Assembly: GCF_943192945.1 (NCBI RefSeq)
Contig: NZ_CALPCE010000002.1
Location: 1-64,000 of the forward strand
Reading direction: 5' to 3'
Source: Anaerocaecibacter muris
GTDB taxonomy: Bacteria; Bacillota; Clostridia; Christensenellales; Pumilibacteraceae
DNA: 64,000 nucleotides
The translations under genes and the position numbers were made by a program. Below the pieces are notes generated by a model. That model searched no databases and was not told the origin of the DNA. It was given only the letters and a program-made list of their open reading frames with translations. Below, piece after piece: positions 51,657 to 61,874 of this stretch (the first letter of the stretch is position 1; each line of letters starts with the position of its first letter).

Positions 51657-52549
51657 ATTTGGTAGCGACGGGCGGAACAATAGGCAGTCGGCTCGTAAAC
51701 GGCGAGTATGTTATTTCGGACGCGGCGACCGCGCAGATTGCGTCGGTTATCGGCGCGAATAAAGTTTTCGGCGAGTTTAAAATACACAGCGCGGGCGTGG
51801 AGGTTGCCGACCTCAACACTCTGCGGCGGACGATAGAGCGCGCGCTCGACGACAAGCCTGACGGCGTTATAGTGACGCACGGAACGGATACGCTCGCGTT
51901 TTCCGCGGCGTACCTCGCTTATGCGTTTTGCTCTGCTAAAACGCCCATACTGCTGTGCGCCGCCGATAACCCGTTGACGGACGACGAAAGCAACGGCTAC
52001 GACGTGCTTAACGCCGCAAAGAGTTTTTTGGCGCGGTGCAAGCGCGGCGTGTACGTGCTGTATAAAAATCCCGGTGAAGTGGTGCGTATTCACCACGGTG
52101 CGCGCATTATTCCCGCGCACTTGCACGAGGATTTTTATTTTTCGCTCGGCGGGAGCAATGCTTTTGCGGACACTGGACTTATGCGCGGCATGAACTTCGA
52201 GCTGGAAAACAAAAAGGTGTTGTGCATAGTGCCGTATGTCGGCATGGATTATTCCGCTTACGACATGAAAGGTTATTCCGCGGTCGTGCAGGTCGCGTAT
52301 CATTCCGGCAAGATAAACGTTGCGGCGTTCAATAAATTCGCCGCGCAATACCCGCATATTCCCATGTTTTTATCGGCTGGCAAAAAGAAATACTCGGCGC
52401 AGGAGTTCGAGCCTAACGTAATTATTTGTTCGGGCATTACGCAGTCCGCGCTGTATATCAAACTGCTTGTCGGGCTTACAAACAACGTAAAGGACTTGCC
52501 CGCGTTTGTCATGAAAAACGCGTGCGGCGAGGTTAAAAACGACGGATAA
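51647..52549 (+). CDS. L-asparaginase (type I-like)
   Basis: Hydrolyses asparagine to aspartate and ammonia. 300 residues with the first active-site motif VATGGTIGSR at 6-15 and the second motif HGTDTLAF at 78-85. No signal peptide, so a cytoplasmic enzyme. AGGTG lies before the ATG. Could also act on glutamine or glutamyl-tRNA-like substrates, as relatives do. Confidence 0.9.
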   Translation: MRINLVATGGTIGSRLVNGEYVISDAATAQIASVIGANKVFGEFKIHSAGVEVADLNTLRRTIERALDDKPDGVIVTHGTDTLAFSAAYLAYAFCSAKTPILLCAADNPLTDDESNGYDVLNAAKSFLARCKRGVYVLYKNPGEVVRIHHGARIIPAHLHEDFYFSLGGSNAFADTGLMRGMNFELENKKVLCIVPYVGMDYSAYDMKGYSAVVQVAYHSGKINVAAFNKFAAQYPHIPMFLSAGKKKYSAQEFEPNVIICSGITQSALYIKLLVGLTNNVKDLPAFVMKNACGEVKNDG

Positions 52550-52599
52550 CCTACATAAACATAAGCGGCGCACACGCTGTGCTAAATGATTTGTAAAAC

Positions 52600-52640
52600 A
52601 AAACCGCCCGTTCGATTGCAATACCGAACGGGCGGTTTTT
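52600..52640. terminator. Bidirectional terminator
   Basis: A perfect 15-bp AAAACCGCCCGTTCG stem with a 10-base loop lies between the convergent asparaginase gene and the giant gene. Confidence 0.93.
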
Positions 52641-52667
52641 ATGTCGTTTGTTATTTAGCGCGTGCCG

Positions 52668-55600
52668 TTACGCCGCCCAAATGCTGTTCCACTGCGTGGA
52701 GGGGATAACGGTATTTATTATGCCGTTAATGTCGTGACCCGTAGTTGTGGAAGTCAAGCCCGAGCTGCGCAGTTTGTTTACGCCGTCCGCGTCGGGGTAG
52801 ACCTGCGCGTTGTTCAGCTTGGCGTCGAGCGACAGTGTGACCATGCCTATAAACGAAGTGTCTACGTGCATGTTGGAAACATAGTTGTCGAGGATATTGT
52901 CGTCGCCGTCGTTTGCGCCCGTTATGGAAAGATTGAGGTCGTTAAACGCGCTTACGCCGACAAGCTCTTTAAGTCCAATAGTCAGGTCGTGTTTGCCGTC
53001 GGTGTACGAATAGCCCTTGAATACTTTTGCAACCGTGCGATTGCCGTCGTCCGTCACCATTTCGAGCGCGGCTTTGGTTATTTCCTTTTGCATATCTACG
53101 CCGATGAAAGTGAAGTCGCGGCTCAACGGCAACAGGTAGAACAAGAACTCGTACATAAACTTTTCCGTGCCTGCGTTTCCGCTCGACATGACGGCGGACA
53201 GCTCGTCGAGCGTGTATTTGACCGTAACGTCGCGCCGCGCCCATCTGTACTTCGTTTGCCCGAGCCAGTTTTTATATTCTTCTTCAAACCACTCCACGCC
53301 TTGGATATATATTGTGTTGTCATAGAAGTAGAGGTGTGTAGTGCCGTCGTAAATCGCTTGCGCGCCGAGCGCTTTGCAACCGCTGTAAACAAGTTCGAGC
53401 GCGACGACTGTATCGAACCGCGGCATTGCGCCTTCGCCTCGGTCTATAATCTTGACTTTAATATTGTATTTGACGTTGAGGTTGACGGCTTCGATAATGC
53501 CGAGGTTGATTGTTATGTTTATCTTGTTTTCGGCGGTCGCATTGTCAATATCGCCCATATCGAATTCCATGAGGTTGGCTGTGTTCATAATGTCGAATAA
53601 CAGGTATTTGATATTGGCGAAGTTGGAATACGTTGCGTTGTCTTTGGTCGTGTCGTAGTCGGACGGCAGGGTGACGGTAATGTCCTCGCCCGCGGTGAAG
53701 TGCGCCGTAAAGTCTTTTAGCTTGGCGGTGTTCACGTCCAAATCGCGCACCTGTATGCTGTCTATCGTGCCTGCGGTTTGCGTAACCGCGACGTAGGACG
53801 TGCCGCTCGTGCCCGTAGCTATTTCGTTGCTTACGGTCGCCCACACGGTTGCGCCGTCTTTGCGCAACGTCACGCCGTTGACAATGTCTTTGTACAGCTT
53901 GCCGTTGAGTTCCGCGCCCGATTGGTCGGGTTGCTCTGCGGGCGCGTCGTCGTCGCCGAACGCGGCTATTGCGGATTTCAACTTTTGCATTGCGTTGTTG
54001 ACGAGCGGTTTAATATCGTCGAGGCGGTTGCGCAGTTCTTCCGTACTGCCCGCCGTCATGACAAGGCTCCACGCGGTCTGCAAGTCGCGCAGCGCGGCTT
54101 TGCCGTCGTTGACCGCGTCCGCAACGCCGTTGAGCGCGGCGCGCAAATCGGCTATCCCGCCGAGGTCGAGCGACTCGAATAACGTTTTGTCGAGCGATTG
54201 GCGATAGTCGCCGAGCAACAGTTCCACGGTTTCGGGATTGACGCCCATAATGTCCATAGCCGCCGCGACGATTTCCATGACCGAAGTGTAGTCTATGGAA
54301 ATGCGTTCGCCGTTGCCGTTGTTTTCCATGTAGTCGAGGAACGCCATGCCGTCGGGATAGCTGTCGTTGTTTATTACGTACAGGTCCACGAGCAGGGGAG
54401 TCATGTTTGTGTATTCTATTGCGCTCGACTTGTCGGGCGTGGTTATTTCGATTTTGACATGCGCTTCGAGGCTGAATTTGTATTCCGATACCTGCTCGCC
54501 GTTTTCGTCGATAACGGGATTGCCGCTACTATCCTTGACGACGCGCTTTTCAAACTTGCCTTTGAGCACGGGCGAGCCGTCCGCCTTGTTGCCGACCTTT
54601 ACGGTTTTGTCTATTATCTTGTTGCCGTTTTGGTCTTTAAGCGGTTTATCCCTGCCCGCTTCGTCCTTGACGTTTACGGTGTTGCCGTTTTCGTCGGTCG
54701 TCGTTTCGATTTTATAAATGTCGTAATCGAACGCGAACGTATTAAGCGCAAACGTGATATTGTCGTTTAAGTCGCGCGCGGTGAGCGTGTTGACGGCGTT
54801 GTTTACTGTTTCTATAAACTCGATTATCGACACGTATTCGGCAACGTCCGCAGGCGGCGCGATTTCTATCGCGCTGTCGCGCAGGTCGTAATTGCATACG
54901 CTTGCGTTGAAATACGTATTGAACATATTTGTGTCCACGGACAGGCTGTCGATTATGTATTCGGTCGAACCGTCCGCCGCAGTGCGTTCGGCTATGCGCG
55001 GCGTTACGTTGAGCGTTGCGCCCATAGCGTCTACCGAAATTACAACGTCCGCGCCGCGCTTGAATATGCGAAGCATGTTGATTACGGACTTGATTGCACT
55101 GTCGTTGTTAAGACCTTGGAGCGGTGCAAACAGCAGCCCCGCAACGGTCTGCGGCGTGCCGTCGGAGTTGGCTATTTGCTCGAAGCGTTCGACAAGCAGG
55201 GTAATGTCGCTGAATATGCTCGCGCCCTGTTCTTTGCCGAACAGTTTGCCGACTTCTTTGCCCAAGTATTCGGGAATCCAGCCTTTTTGCACGTAACCTT
55301 GAATTACCGAATACAGCCTGTCTATATCGGCTACTGTGTTGAACGAAAGTTTTATGTTGCCGCTTTGCAAGTACAAAACGCCGTCGGCGAACACTATGTT
55401 CAACGTTTCCTCGTCGGCGGTGTCCGCAAACAGGCGGAGCGACACGTCGAGCGCGAGCGGCGCGAACGAAATTCTTGCCGAGCCTTTTATGCTCGCATAA
55501 TTGTTGTCCGCCGTGACCATGCTCGCATTTATGTCGAGCGTTACGCTTTGCGCGATCCGCGCCTCGCTTATGAGGTTGAATATTGGCGCAATGTAGTTTG

Positions 55601-58600
55601 CGGCGGCGGACAGCGGCGCGCAGTCGGGGATTTCGGTTATCGTCTTGACTTCCGCGGCGGTCGGCGCGAGCGAAAGCGCCATGGGCACGGACCCGACTGT
55701 CGCAGACGTTGCGACGAGCGCGTCGAGCTTGCCGTCGGTCAGTACCGCGTTGAAGTCCATGGTTGCGGCAATGCCGAGCATGTTGCAGTCTATCTGTACG
55801 GACGACAGCGCGCCTCCGGCGGTTATCATGCGCACTTTGGCGCACAAATCCAAACCGCTGGGCGTGAGGTCGGCTGTAAACTCGAACCCGTTTTCGACGG
55901 GGGCGAGCGCGAGCGAGCTTATAAGTTTGCGCACCGTCATGGACTTTATGCCGTCGATAATCTTTTGCACGGTTTCTTTAAGCCCCGCAATCGCATAGTC
56001 GAGCTTATCGACGAGCGCCATTATCGACTGTTCGTTTAGTTGCTCGGACAAGCAGACGTGCGAGCCGATCTTGATAAACACGGTCGAGTTTTGCACGGTT
56101 ATTATTACGGGCAGGTCGCCGACAAACACGTTGATTTCCGCGCCGATACCCGCGACGTTTGCGCCGCCGAAGCACATATAAGCCGTGCCCGTAACGGGTA
56201 CGCCGTAAACCTCGGCGTTTATGCCTATTTCCACCGCTTCGCCGACAGCGACATGCGCGAACGGCGCGGCGGCGGCGATTAAGTCTTTTGCCTGTACGTA
56301 ACTGCCGACGGGCGCGGCGATTTGCACCGCCGACGCGGTGATTGCGTTGAGCCGTGCCGTAACGACGGAGCCGCCGAGCGTTATTTCGGCTGTCGCGCTT
56401 TCAAGCCCGAGCGGTGCGCGCACGGTCGCGTTTACGCCGTCGGCGTTGATACGCACAAACATCACGCCGTCTGTCACGGACAGTTCGGCAATGGCGTTAA
56501 TCGCCGTTTCCGCTATACTGCGGAGCGAGTTTGCCGAAACAATGCCGTTAGTCAGGCTTGTAATCGTTTCGATTAAAGAGTTAAGCTGTTCGGGGATTGC
56601 GTCCTTAAACGCAGTGAGCGCGGCGGGCAGGTCGCTTGCCGTGCCCGTAAGTTTTATATCGCCGAGCGCAAAGTACGCCGAGCCGTTTTTAACGGTAAGG
56701 TCGAGCGCGAGCGTCGGCTCGGTAATGCGCATTTGCAGTCCGTCGGCAAAGCCGAGTTCGAGCGCGGCGTACAGCTTTTCGCCGCCGTTGTCTATTTCGA
56801 AAGTAGCTTTAAGCCCGCCTTTGCGCGCGATTTCCGCGACGGACTTCATTGTCGTGTCGAGTCGAGCGACGTTCACGTATGCTTGTGCGTCAGTCGGTGC
56901 GACTACTGTAGACGTCGAAGCTGTTATGCTCGCAGTCGCGGTCGCCGTAACGCTCGCCGACGTACAGTCTATGTCGATTGCGCCCGTTGCGGGAGTCATG
57001 CTCGTGCGAACAGTCGCGCCGCCCGCGGTAACATCTATGTACAGCGTGCCGTCTTTTACGTCGAACGCAGTAACCGCGCCGACAAGATAGGCGATTGTCG
57101 ATTTAATATCGGTAAGGTCAACGGGTAAGTCTATTTGCGCGTTTATGCCGAGCGCGGACAGCATTTCGAGCGCGGCGGCTTTTATTCCGCTCATGTCCGA
57201 CGTGTCGAGTTTGGCTTTTATCGCGCCGATCTCGGTGTAAACAACGCCGTTCACATAGGAAACGTTAAGCGTCTGTCCGAGCGCGCGCACCGCGGCGGAA
57301 ACGTTAAGCCCGTTTCTGAAATCGATAACGGCGTTGCCGTTTATGTCGTAATTTTCGCCGTCGGATATTACGCTCGCGTTAAACCCGAGGGTAGCCGCGC
57401 CGCTTGCGACATACGCGGACAGTTCGGGAATAACCGCTATAAGCTCCGCGGCGGGAGTGAACTCGCCGTCGGGCAGGGGAATATCCACTGCTTTGGCTTG
57501 CGGGCGCATTGTCACGGTCGCGCCGTCCGTCGTGATTTTGATAGTCGAGAGATCTGCGGCAATTTCCGCAGTGACTGTCGTCGCGCCGATTGCGGGCGTT
57601 ACGGTGATAACGCCGTTGTCGAGCGCAGGCGTGCCTATCGCTTCGAGAGCCTGCGCGATTGCGGTCTGTATATCCGCCGTGCCGTCGAGCATGGCTTTTA
57701 CCGATTGCAGAATATCCGCAGGCACAATGCCGTCGAGCGCGGCGATAAGCGGCGACAGGTCGGCGGCGGACGCGGCTATGCGAATTTCGCCGAGCGCGAA
57801 ATAAACCGTTCCGTTGTACAGCTTGACGTCCAGTCCGATTGTAGCTTCGGTGAGCCGAGCTTTAAGCCCGTCGGCAAACGACAGAGCGAGTTCCGCGGCA
57901 AACGTGTTGCCGCCCGCGATTATTTCGACAGGCGCGTAAACCGCTTTGCTTTCCGCAATGTCCGCCAACTTGTCGAGCGTCGCGTCGAGTTCTGCGGCGT
58001 TCATGTACGTATCGGCGTCGGCGGGCGCGCAAACGTCGCGCACCGCGTCGGTGATTTTAACGTCAACGGACAGGTCAAACGCAACGCCGCCGACCGACCC
58101 GACGACCGTCAGCCGTCCCGATTTGGGCGCGAACACAACGGTTATGTCGTTGCCGTCAACGTTGATTATCGCAACGAGCGCGCCGTCGGCGTTTACCGTT
58201 ACCGACTTGACCGCGCCGACCGCGTCGCCGAGTATTTGCGCGGGGTCGATTGCCGCGACGGAAGCGATAGCGTTTATCATGCGCATGGCTGGCGATTTGA
58301 ACTTGCCCATGTCGGCGGAGGCGAGCTTGACTTTAATGCCCGCAAACTCTATATACGCCGTGCCGTCCGCATATACGACGTTGACGGTTTGACCGACCGC
58401 GCACAGTTTGCCTGCGGCTGTCGTGCCTACGACCGAGCCGCCCTCGACTGTTTTGTCTATGGCAAACTCGCCGTCAATCGAGTACACGGCTGTTCCGCTC
58501 TTAACGTCGCCGCTCAATGCGACGTCGTAATTGGCGGACGTTTCGAGGTAGGGCGCAACGTCGGTTATCAGTTGCGCGAGTTGAGTAAATGTTATGTAAC

Positions 58601-60809
58601 CGTCGCCGCTCGGCAAAACGATTTCGCGCGGGGCGGGAACGGAAACGGCGAAGTCCGCGGTTGCGTCGAACTTAACGCCGAGCATGTCGAAATTGACGTT
58701 CAGCCCGAATCCGCTAATCATGCCGTCGGCGCGCGTCGTATACAGTTCGACGGGTGAGGTCAAAAAGTTCAGCCCGAGCGTCAGTCTGTCGTCGGCGACA
58801 TCGAGCGACTTGACCATAGCCAACACTTCGTTCAGCGATTCGGGCATGAGCCGACGTATCAAATCGGCGTACTTGCCGAGATCGACCGCGCCGAGCAGTG
58901 CGTCGGTAAGCGCGGGAAGTTCCTCGACCGTGCCGCGCGCGTCGATATTGCCCATGCCGACATACACCGAGCCGTCCGCATATTTAAAGTACATATCCGC
59001 GCCCATAAGCGAAATTATCGCTTCGGCTTTGCCGTTTTCGCGGTCGATATATGCGTCCGCGCGCACGGTTTGACCCATGACGGCTATTTCGCCGCTTATG
59101 CCTATTATCGGTTGCGCCGCGGTTGCGAGCATGTCGGGCACAAAGTCGAGCACGCCCGAAAGACTTACGGCGTTGTCGGTAGCGGGGAATACGGGCGGAG
59201 TTTTAAGCGGCTTGGCGACGACCGTAACCGTTTTGCCGAGCAGGGTAATATCGCCCGTTATGGATTGAAGTATTTTCCCGTCCTCTTTTATGTAGATAGA
59301 CGCGTCCACATACACCGATTGCACGCCCTTGACGCCCAATGCCGATGCGTCGATTGCGAACGGCATGTGTATGCGGCGTACTCCGTCTTCGGTAGTCATT
59401 TCGCAGTCGGCGAACACCGTGCCGAGAATATCGCCGCCGAACAGCGCGGTAAAGTCGAACTCGCCCAGCCCGCCCAGCAGTGCGGCGACGCGTTCGTCTT
59501 TAAGCAGTTCGGAAAATTCCGCCGCGGTGACATATCCGTTAATGCCGTTGAGTTTGATGTTTACTTTGTCGCCCGAATACCCGACGTAAAGATCGCCGAT
59601 AGTCGCGCGCACAGCCATATCGCTTAAATTAAGCGACAGGGTAAGGTCGTAAGCAGTAAAGTCGTCGATAGCCATATCGACTGTGAGGTCGAGGTTTTTT
59701 GCGCCCGACAGGTAGTCGCCGAACGCCGCGGCAAGGTATGTCGCGGGCGAGTTGTCCTCGGCGGGCGGCTTGCCGCCGCCGTTGAAGTCGGGGTTCTTTT
59801 TTGCTTCGTCCACGTAGGGCTGGAAAAAGTCGCGCTCGGGCACGGTTGCTTCGGGATCGCCTATTTGAGTAAACACTTCCGTAAGCGTGCCCGTACAGCT
59901 CATTGCGCCGAGAACGGGGATTGCTATGTCGTATGTTTCCACCGAGCGCACGGAAATAGGGTTCCAGTTTTTGTCTATGGTTACAGTGACCGAAACGGCG
60001 TAGAATTTGGGGTTTTGATCCGCGCCGCCGAGCGTGCGCACCTCGTTGCGATAGTAGAGCGTGCTTTCCGTCGCGTCGAGCGTGAGCGAAAACGTATAAG
60101 TGCCGTCCTCGCCCGCGACTATCGAATCGGGCACGACAAAATCAAACCCGTCGCCGTCGCGCGCTTGCGGCGCGCCGTTGGGCGTTTTTGCCGCGGCTTT
60201 GGTCTTGGCGTTTTCGTCCTTAACGGACATAATGGTCTTTTCGTTGATTATGTACTTGCTCAACTGATTGGGCACGGAGCCGTAATTCTTACTGTAATCC
60301 TCGTAAGACATGGCATACGCGCTATTGGAGAACGTTGCGGAAGTTCCGTTCACGCTTGTGGACGGGCGGTATATGATTATGCCGTTGTCCGCGTACTTCT
60401 GTTCGGCGACGCTCTTCATGGACGACGCGGAAATGGTTTCCGCAAAAACTATACCTTCGCCGGTCGCGTATCTCGTGTTATGAATGTTTTGGGTGTAAGT
60501 GGTAATGCCGAGGTCGGCTACAACCTTGCCGTTGGTTTCGCCGCGGAAGAACGACGCATGGTGTAGTTTGTACGCCGCGAATTTAAGATTGGAAATAAGG
60601 TCGTAATCCTCGGGGCTTCCGCTCGTCGGCGGCTCGGCTTCCATAACGATTATTTCGTCCATGCCCGCCGTGTACTTGGTGTTGTCCGTGATAAAAGGAT
60701 CGGTAAAACCCGCGACGATACCGAGGATAAGTATGGTTAAAACTATGTAGATTATTATCTTTCGCCGCGTCATGAACGCGGATTTTTTCATGATTGATTT
60801 TTGTTTCAT
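52668..60809 (-). CDS. Giant single-pass membrane protein with about eight tandem repeats of 190 residues
   Basis: 2,713 residues from the ATG at 60809 (GGAGG 4 bases upstream; an upstream frame adds 30 implausible residues). It has a basic start, one membrane helix at about 16-36, then everything else outside. The first 500 residues are mixed. Then tandem units begin near residues 540, 735, 927, 1110, 1303, 1498, 1729 and 1985. Each has a short helix, strands with NGxxYFxxGxIK, a longer helix and more strands, with A and B types alternating. A charged insert lies near 2040-2110. No enzyme motif, sortase signal or known domain is recognised. The lowest-risk view is a long beta-rich surface or membrane-bridging protein. 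Confidence 0.85.
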   Translation of the reverse strand: MKQKSIMKKSAFMTRRKIIIYIVLTILILGIVAGFTDPFITDNTKYTAGMDEIIVMEAEPPTSGSPEDYDLISNLKFAAYKLHHASFFRGETNGKVVADLGITTYTQNIHNTRYATGEGIVFAETISASSMKSVAEQKYADNGIIIYRPSTSVNGTSATFSNSAYAMSYEDYSKNYGSVPNQLSKYIINEKTIMSVKDENAKTKAAAKTPNGAPQARDGDGFDFVVPDSIVAGEDGTYTFSLTLDATESTLYYRNEVRTLGGADQNPKFYAVSVTVTIDKNWNPISVRSVETYDIAIPVLGAMSCTGTLTEVFTQIGDPEATVPERDFFQPYVDEAKKNPDFNGGGKPPAEDNSPATYLAAAFGDYLSGAKNLDLTVDMAIDDFTAYDLTLSLNLSDMAVRATIGDLYVGYSGDKVNIKLNGINGYVTAAEFSELLKDERVAALLGGLGEFDFTALFGGDILGTVFADCEMTTEDGVRRIHMPFAIDASALGVKGVQSVYVDASIYIKEDGKILQSITGDITLLGKTVTVVAKPLKTPPVFPATDNAVSLSGVLDFVPDMLATAAQPIIGISGEIAVMGQTVRADAYIDRENGKAEAIISLMGADMYFKYADGSVYVGMGNIDARGTVEELPALTDALLGAVDLGKYADLIRRLMPESLNEVLAMVKSLDVADDRLTLGLNFLTSPVELYTTRADGMISGFGLNVNFDMLGVKFDATADFAVSVPAPREIVLPSGDGYITFTQLAQLITDVAPYLETSANYDVALSGDVKSGTAVYSIDGEFAIDKTVEGGSVVGTTAAGKLCAVGQTVNVVYADGTAYIEFAGIKVKLASADMGKFKSPAMRMINAIASVAAIDPAQILGDAVGAVKSVTVNADGALVAIINVDGNDITVVFAPKSGRLTVVGSVGGVAFDLSVDVKITDAVRDVCAPADADTYMNAAELDATLDKLADIAESKAVYAPVEIIAGGNTFAAELALSFADGLKARLTEATIGLDVKLYNGTVYFALGEIRIAASAADLSPLIAALDGIVPADILQSVKAMLDGTADIQTAIAQALEAIGTPALDNGVITVTPAIGATTVTAEIAADLSTIKITTDGATVTMRPQAKAVDIPLPDGEFTPAAELIAVIPELSAYVASGAATLGFNASVISDGENYDINGNAVIDFRNGLNVSAAVRALGQTLNVSYVNGVVYTEIGAIKAKLDTSDMSGIKAAALEMLSALGINAQIDLPVDLTDIKSTIAYLVGAVTAFDVKDGTLYIDVTAGGATVRTSMTPATGAIDIDCTSASVTATATASITASTSTVVAPTDAQAYVNVARLDTTMKSVAEIARKGGLKATFEIDNGGEKLYAALELGFADGLQMRITEPTLALDLTVKNGSAYFALGDIKLTGTASDLPAALTAFKDAIPEQLNSLIETITSLTNGIVSANSLRSIAETAINAIAELSVTDGVMFVRINADGVNATVRAPLGLESATAEITLGGSVVTARLNAITASAVQIAAPVGSYVQAKDLIAAAAPFAHVAVGEAVEIGINAEVYGVPVTGTAYMCFGGANVAGIGAEINVFVGDLPVIITVQNSTVFIKIGSHVCLSEQLNEQSIMALVDKLDYAIAGLKETVQKIIDGIKSMTVRKLISSLALAPVENGFEFTADLTPSGLDLCAKVRMITAGGALSSVQIDCNMLGIAATMDFNAVLTDGKLDALVATSATVGSVPMALSLAPTAAEVKTITEIPDCAPLSAAANYIAPIFNLISEARIAQSVTLDINASMVTADNNYASIKGSARISFAPLALDVSLRLFADTADEETLNIVFADGVLYLQSGNIKLSFNTVADIDRLYSVIQGYVQKGWIPEYLGKEVGKLFGKEQGASIFSDITLLVERFEQIANSDGTPQTVAGLLFAPLQGLNNDSAIKSVINMLRIFKRGADVVISVDAMGATLNVTPRIAERTAADGSTEYIIDSLSVDTNMFNTYFNASVCNYDLRDSAIEIAPPADVAEYVSIIEFIETVNNAVNTLTARDLNDNITFALNTFAFDYDIYKIETTTDENGNTVNVKDEAGRDKPLKDQNGNKIIDKTVKVGNKADGSPVLKGKFEKRVVKDSSGNPVIDENGEQVSEYKFSLEAHVKIEITTPDKSSAIEYTNMTPLLVDLYVINNDSYPDGMAFLDYMENNGNGERISIDYTSVMEIVAAAMDIMGVNPETVELLLGDYRQSLDKTLFESLDLGGIADLRAALNGVADAVNDGKAALRDLQTAWSLVMTAGSTEELRNRLDDIKPLVNNAMQKLKSAIAAFGDDDAPAEQPDQSGAELNGKLYKDIVNGVTLRKDGATVWATVSNEIATGTSGTSYVAVTQTAGTIDSIQVRDLDVNTAKLKDFTAHFTAGEDITVTLPSDYDTTKDNATYSNFANIKYLLFDIMNTANLMEFDMGDIDNATAENKINITINLGIIEAVNLNVKYNIKVKIIDRGEGAMPRFDTVVALELVYSGCKALGAQAIYDGTTHLYFYDNTIYIQGVEWFEEEYKNWLGQTKYRWARRDVTVKYTLDELSAVMSSGNAGTEKFMYEFLFYLLPLSRDFTFIGVDMQKEITKAALEMVTDDGNRTVAKVFKGYSYTDGKHDLTIGLKELVGVSAFNDLNLSITGANDGDDNILDNYVSNMHVDTSFIGMVTLSLDAKLNNAQVYPDADGVNKLRSSGLTSTTTGHDINGIINTVIPSTQWNSIWAA

Positions 60810-60816
60810 ATCGCCT

Positions 60817-60831
60817 CCGACCAACAGTCGG
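60817..60831 (-). promoter_or_regulatory. Inverted repeat next to the giant gene's ribosome site
   Basis: CCGAC-CAACA-GTCGG, a perfect 5-bp dyad just upstream of GGAGG. It could be an operator or an RNA hairpin affecting translation. Short, so low weight. Confidence 0.35.
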
Positions 60832-60855
60832 TCAAATTCGGTTTGTATGTCTGTT

Positions 60856-60884
60856 ATTTTAACACTTAACGCTTGATTTGTCAA
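60856..60884 (-). promoter_or_regulatory. Promoter of the giant gene
   Basis: Minus-strand TTGACA (60884-60879), 17 bases, TAAAAT (60861-60856); leader about 45 bases. Confidence 0.82.
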
Positions 60885-61227
60885 GATAAATTTAGACACT
60901 TACGCGAATTTATGTCAAAAAACCGCCCGTTATGACCGTTTTGCCGCTATTTTTCGCGTTTTTTCGCAATGCTTATCAAATCAATCCCGATAGTCGCAAA
61001 ATAAGTATTATTTAATAACGTGAAAATATGCACAATATATAGATTCAACCCGCGCAAAATCGCCATATAATGGGGTAGAATTACGCTAATGTAATCAAAA
61101 CGCCGCGCACTGCGATTTTGCGGTATAAAATGATAACAGCCCGACAATTTTGCGATATAAAACAATAATAAACGGGATAATATGCGTCAAATCGACAAAA
61201 TAAGCGGCGCGGCAGAGGGGAAAACGG
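60885..61227. other. AT-rich gap between the giant gene and the initiator tRNA
   Basis: Roughly 340 bases with no credible gene. Two near-copies of ATTTTGCGxTATAAAA (around 61110 and 61150) are present. No RNA fold is evident by eye. Confidence 0.4.
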
Positions 61228-61256
61228 TTGACAAATGCGTAAATAAGTAGTATACT
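61228..61256 (+). promoter_or_regulatory. Promoter of the initiator tRNA
   Basis: TTGACA, 17 bases, TATACT, 15 bases before the mature tRNA. Confidence 0.88.
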
Positions 61257-61271
61257 ACATCTACACTCTGA

Positions 61272-61349
<78 letters not shown>

Positions 61350-61386
61350 AAAATCGGTAATGCGTAAACGCGTTGCCGATTTTTTA
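61350..61386 (+). terminator. Terminator of the initiator tRNA gene
   Basis: AAATCGGTAA/TTGCCGATTT stem with an inner CGT/ACG helix, followed by six T. Confidence 0.9.
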
Positions 61387-61453
61387 CTTATTCACTATTC
61401 CCCATTCACTATTCACTTTATCCTGTGCCGATTTTTGGAGTGAATAAGTAAAA
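61382..61453. repeat. 15-bp inverted repeat around a short spacer
   Basis: TTTTACTTATTCACT (61382-61396) and AGTGAATAAGTAAAA (61439-61453) are perfect inverse copies. ATTCACTATTC motifs repeat inside. It lies directly before the four-helix-bundle gene. Confidence 0.7.
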
Positions 61454-61483
61454 GTGAAGAGTGAAGAGTTTATACGGTTGGAG

Positions 61484-61512
61484 TTGACAAGTTTATAATA
61501 ATACGGTAAAAT
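61484..61512 (+). promoter_or_regulatory. Promoter of the four-helix-bundle gene, leaderless type
   Basis: TTGACA, 17 bases, TAAAAT, then 6 bases to the ATG at 61519. No ribosome site. Confidence 0.82.
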
Positions 61513-61518
61513 GATTAT

Positions 61519-61863
61519 ATGAAAGACAGTCCTCTGATAATTAAATCCAAACAGTTCGCGTTGGATATTATAGAAATTTGTAATAAGGTCAAGACCGCGC
61601 GAAAAGAAAGTGTTTTGACGAATCAGCTTTTGCGTAGCGGAACCTCTATCGGGGCGAACATAAGAGAAGCGGCTTTTGCTCACAGTAAAGCCGATTTTGT
61701 TGCGAAATTGCAAATTGCCCTTAAAGAATGCTCGGAAACGGAATATTGGTTAGAATTGTTGACAGATGCGCAGTATTATAATGATAAAGATATTTTAAAT
61801 AACTGCTTGGAAATAAAGAAGATGTTGATTTCTTCTATAAACACCGTCAAAAGTTCAATTTAG
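61519..61863 (+). CDS. Four-helix bundle protein
   Basis: 114 residues of the family known from 23S rRNA intervening sequences and many stand-alone copies. Markers: FALDIIEICNKV, LTNQLLRSGTSIGANIREA near 35-53, ADFVAKLQIALKECSETEYWLELL near 58-81. Composition is more AT-rich than neighbouring genes, which suggests transfer. It sits between two copies of a tRNA-end-plus-terminator sequence. Function of the family is unproven. Confidence 0.92.
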   Translation: MKDSPLIIKSKQFALDIIEICNKVKTARKESVLTNQLLRSGTSIGANIREAAFAHSKADFVAKLQIALKECSETEYWLELLTDAQYYNDKDILNNCLEIKKMLISSINTVKSSI

Positions 61864-61874
61864 TTGCAATGCGG

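Noticed and set aside
57135-58757. 540-codon plus-strand frame inside the giant gene
   Set aside because: Arg/Gly/Val-rich shadow of the repeat region on the other strand; no ribosome site.
60947-61165. 72-codon minus-strand frame upstream of the giant gene
   Set aside because: AT-rich, no ribosome site, no recognisable domain; AT-rich composition favours a chance frame.
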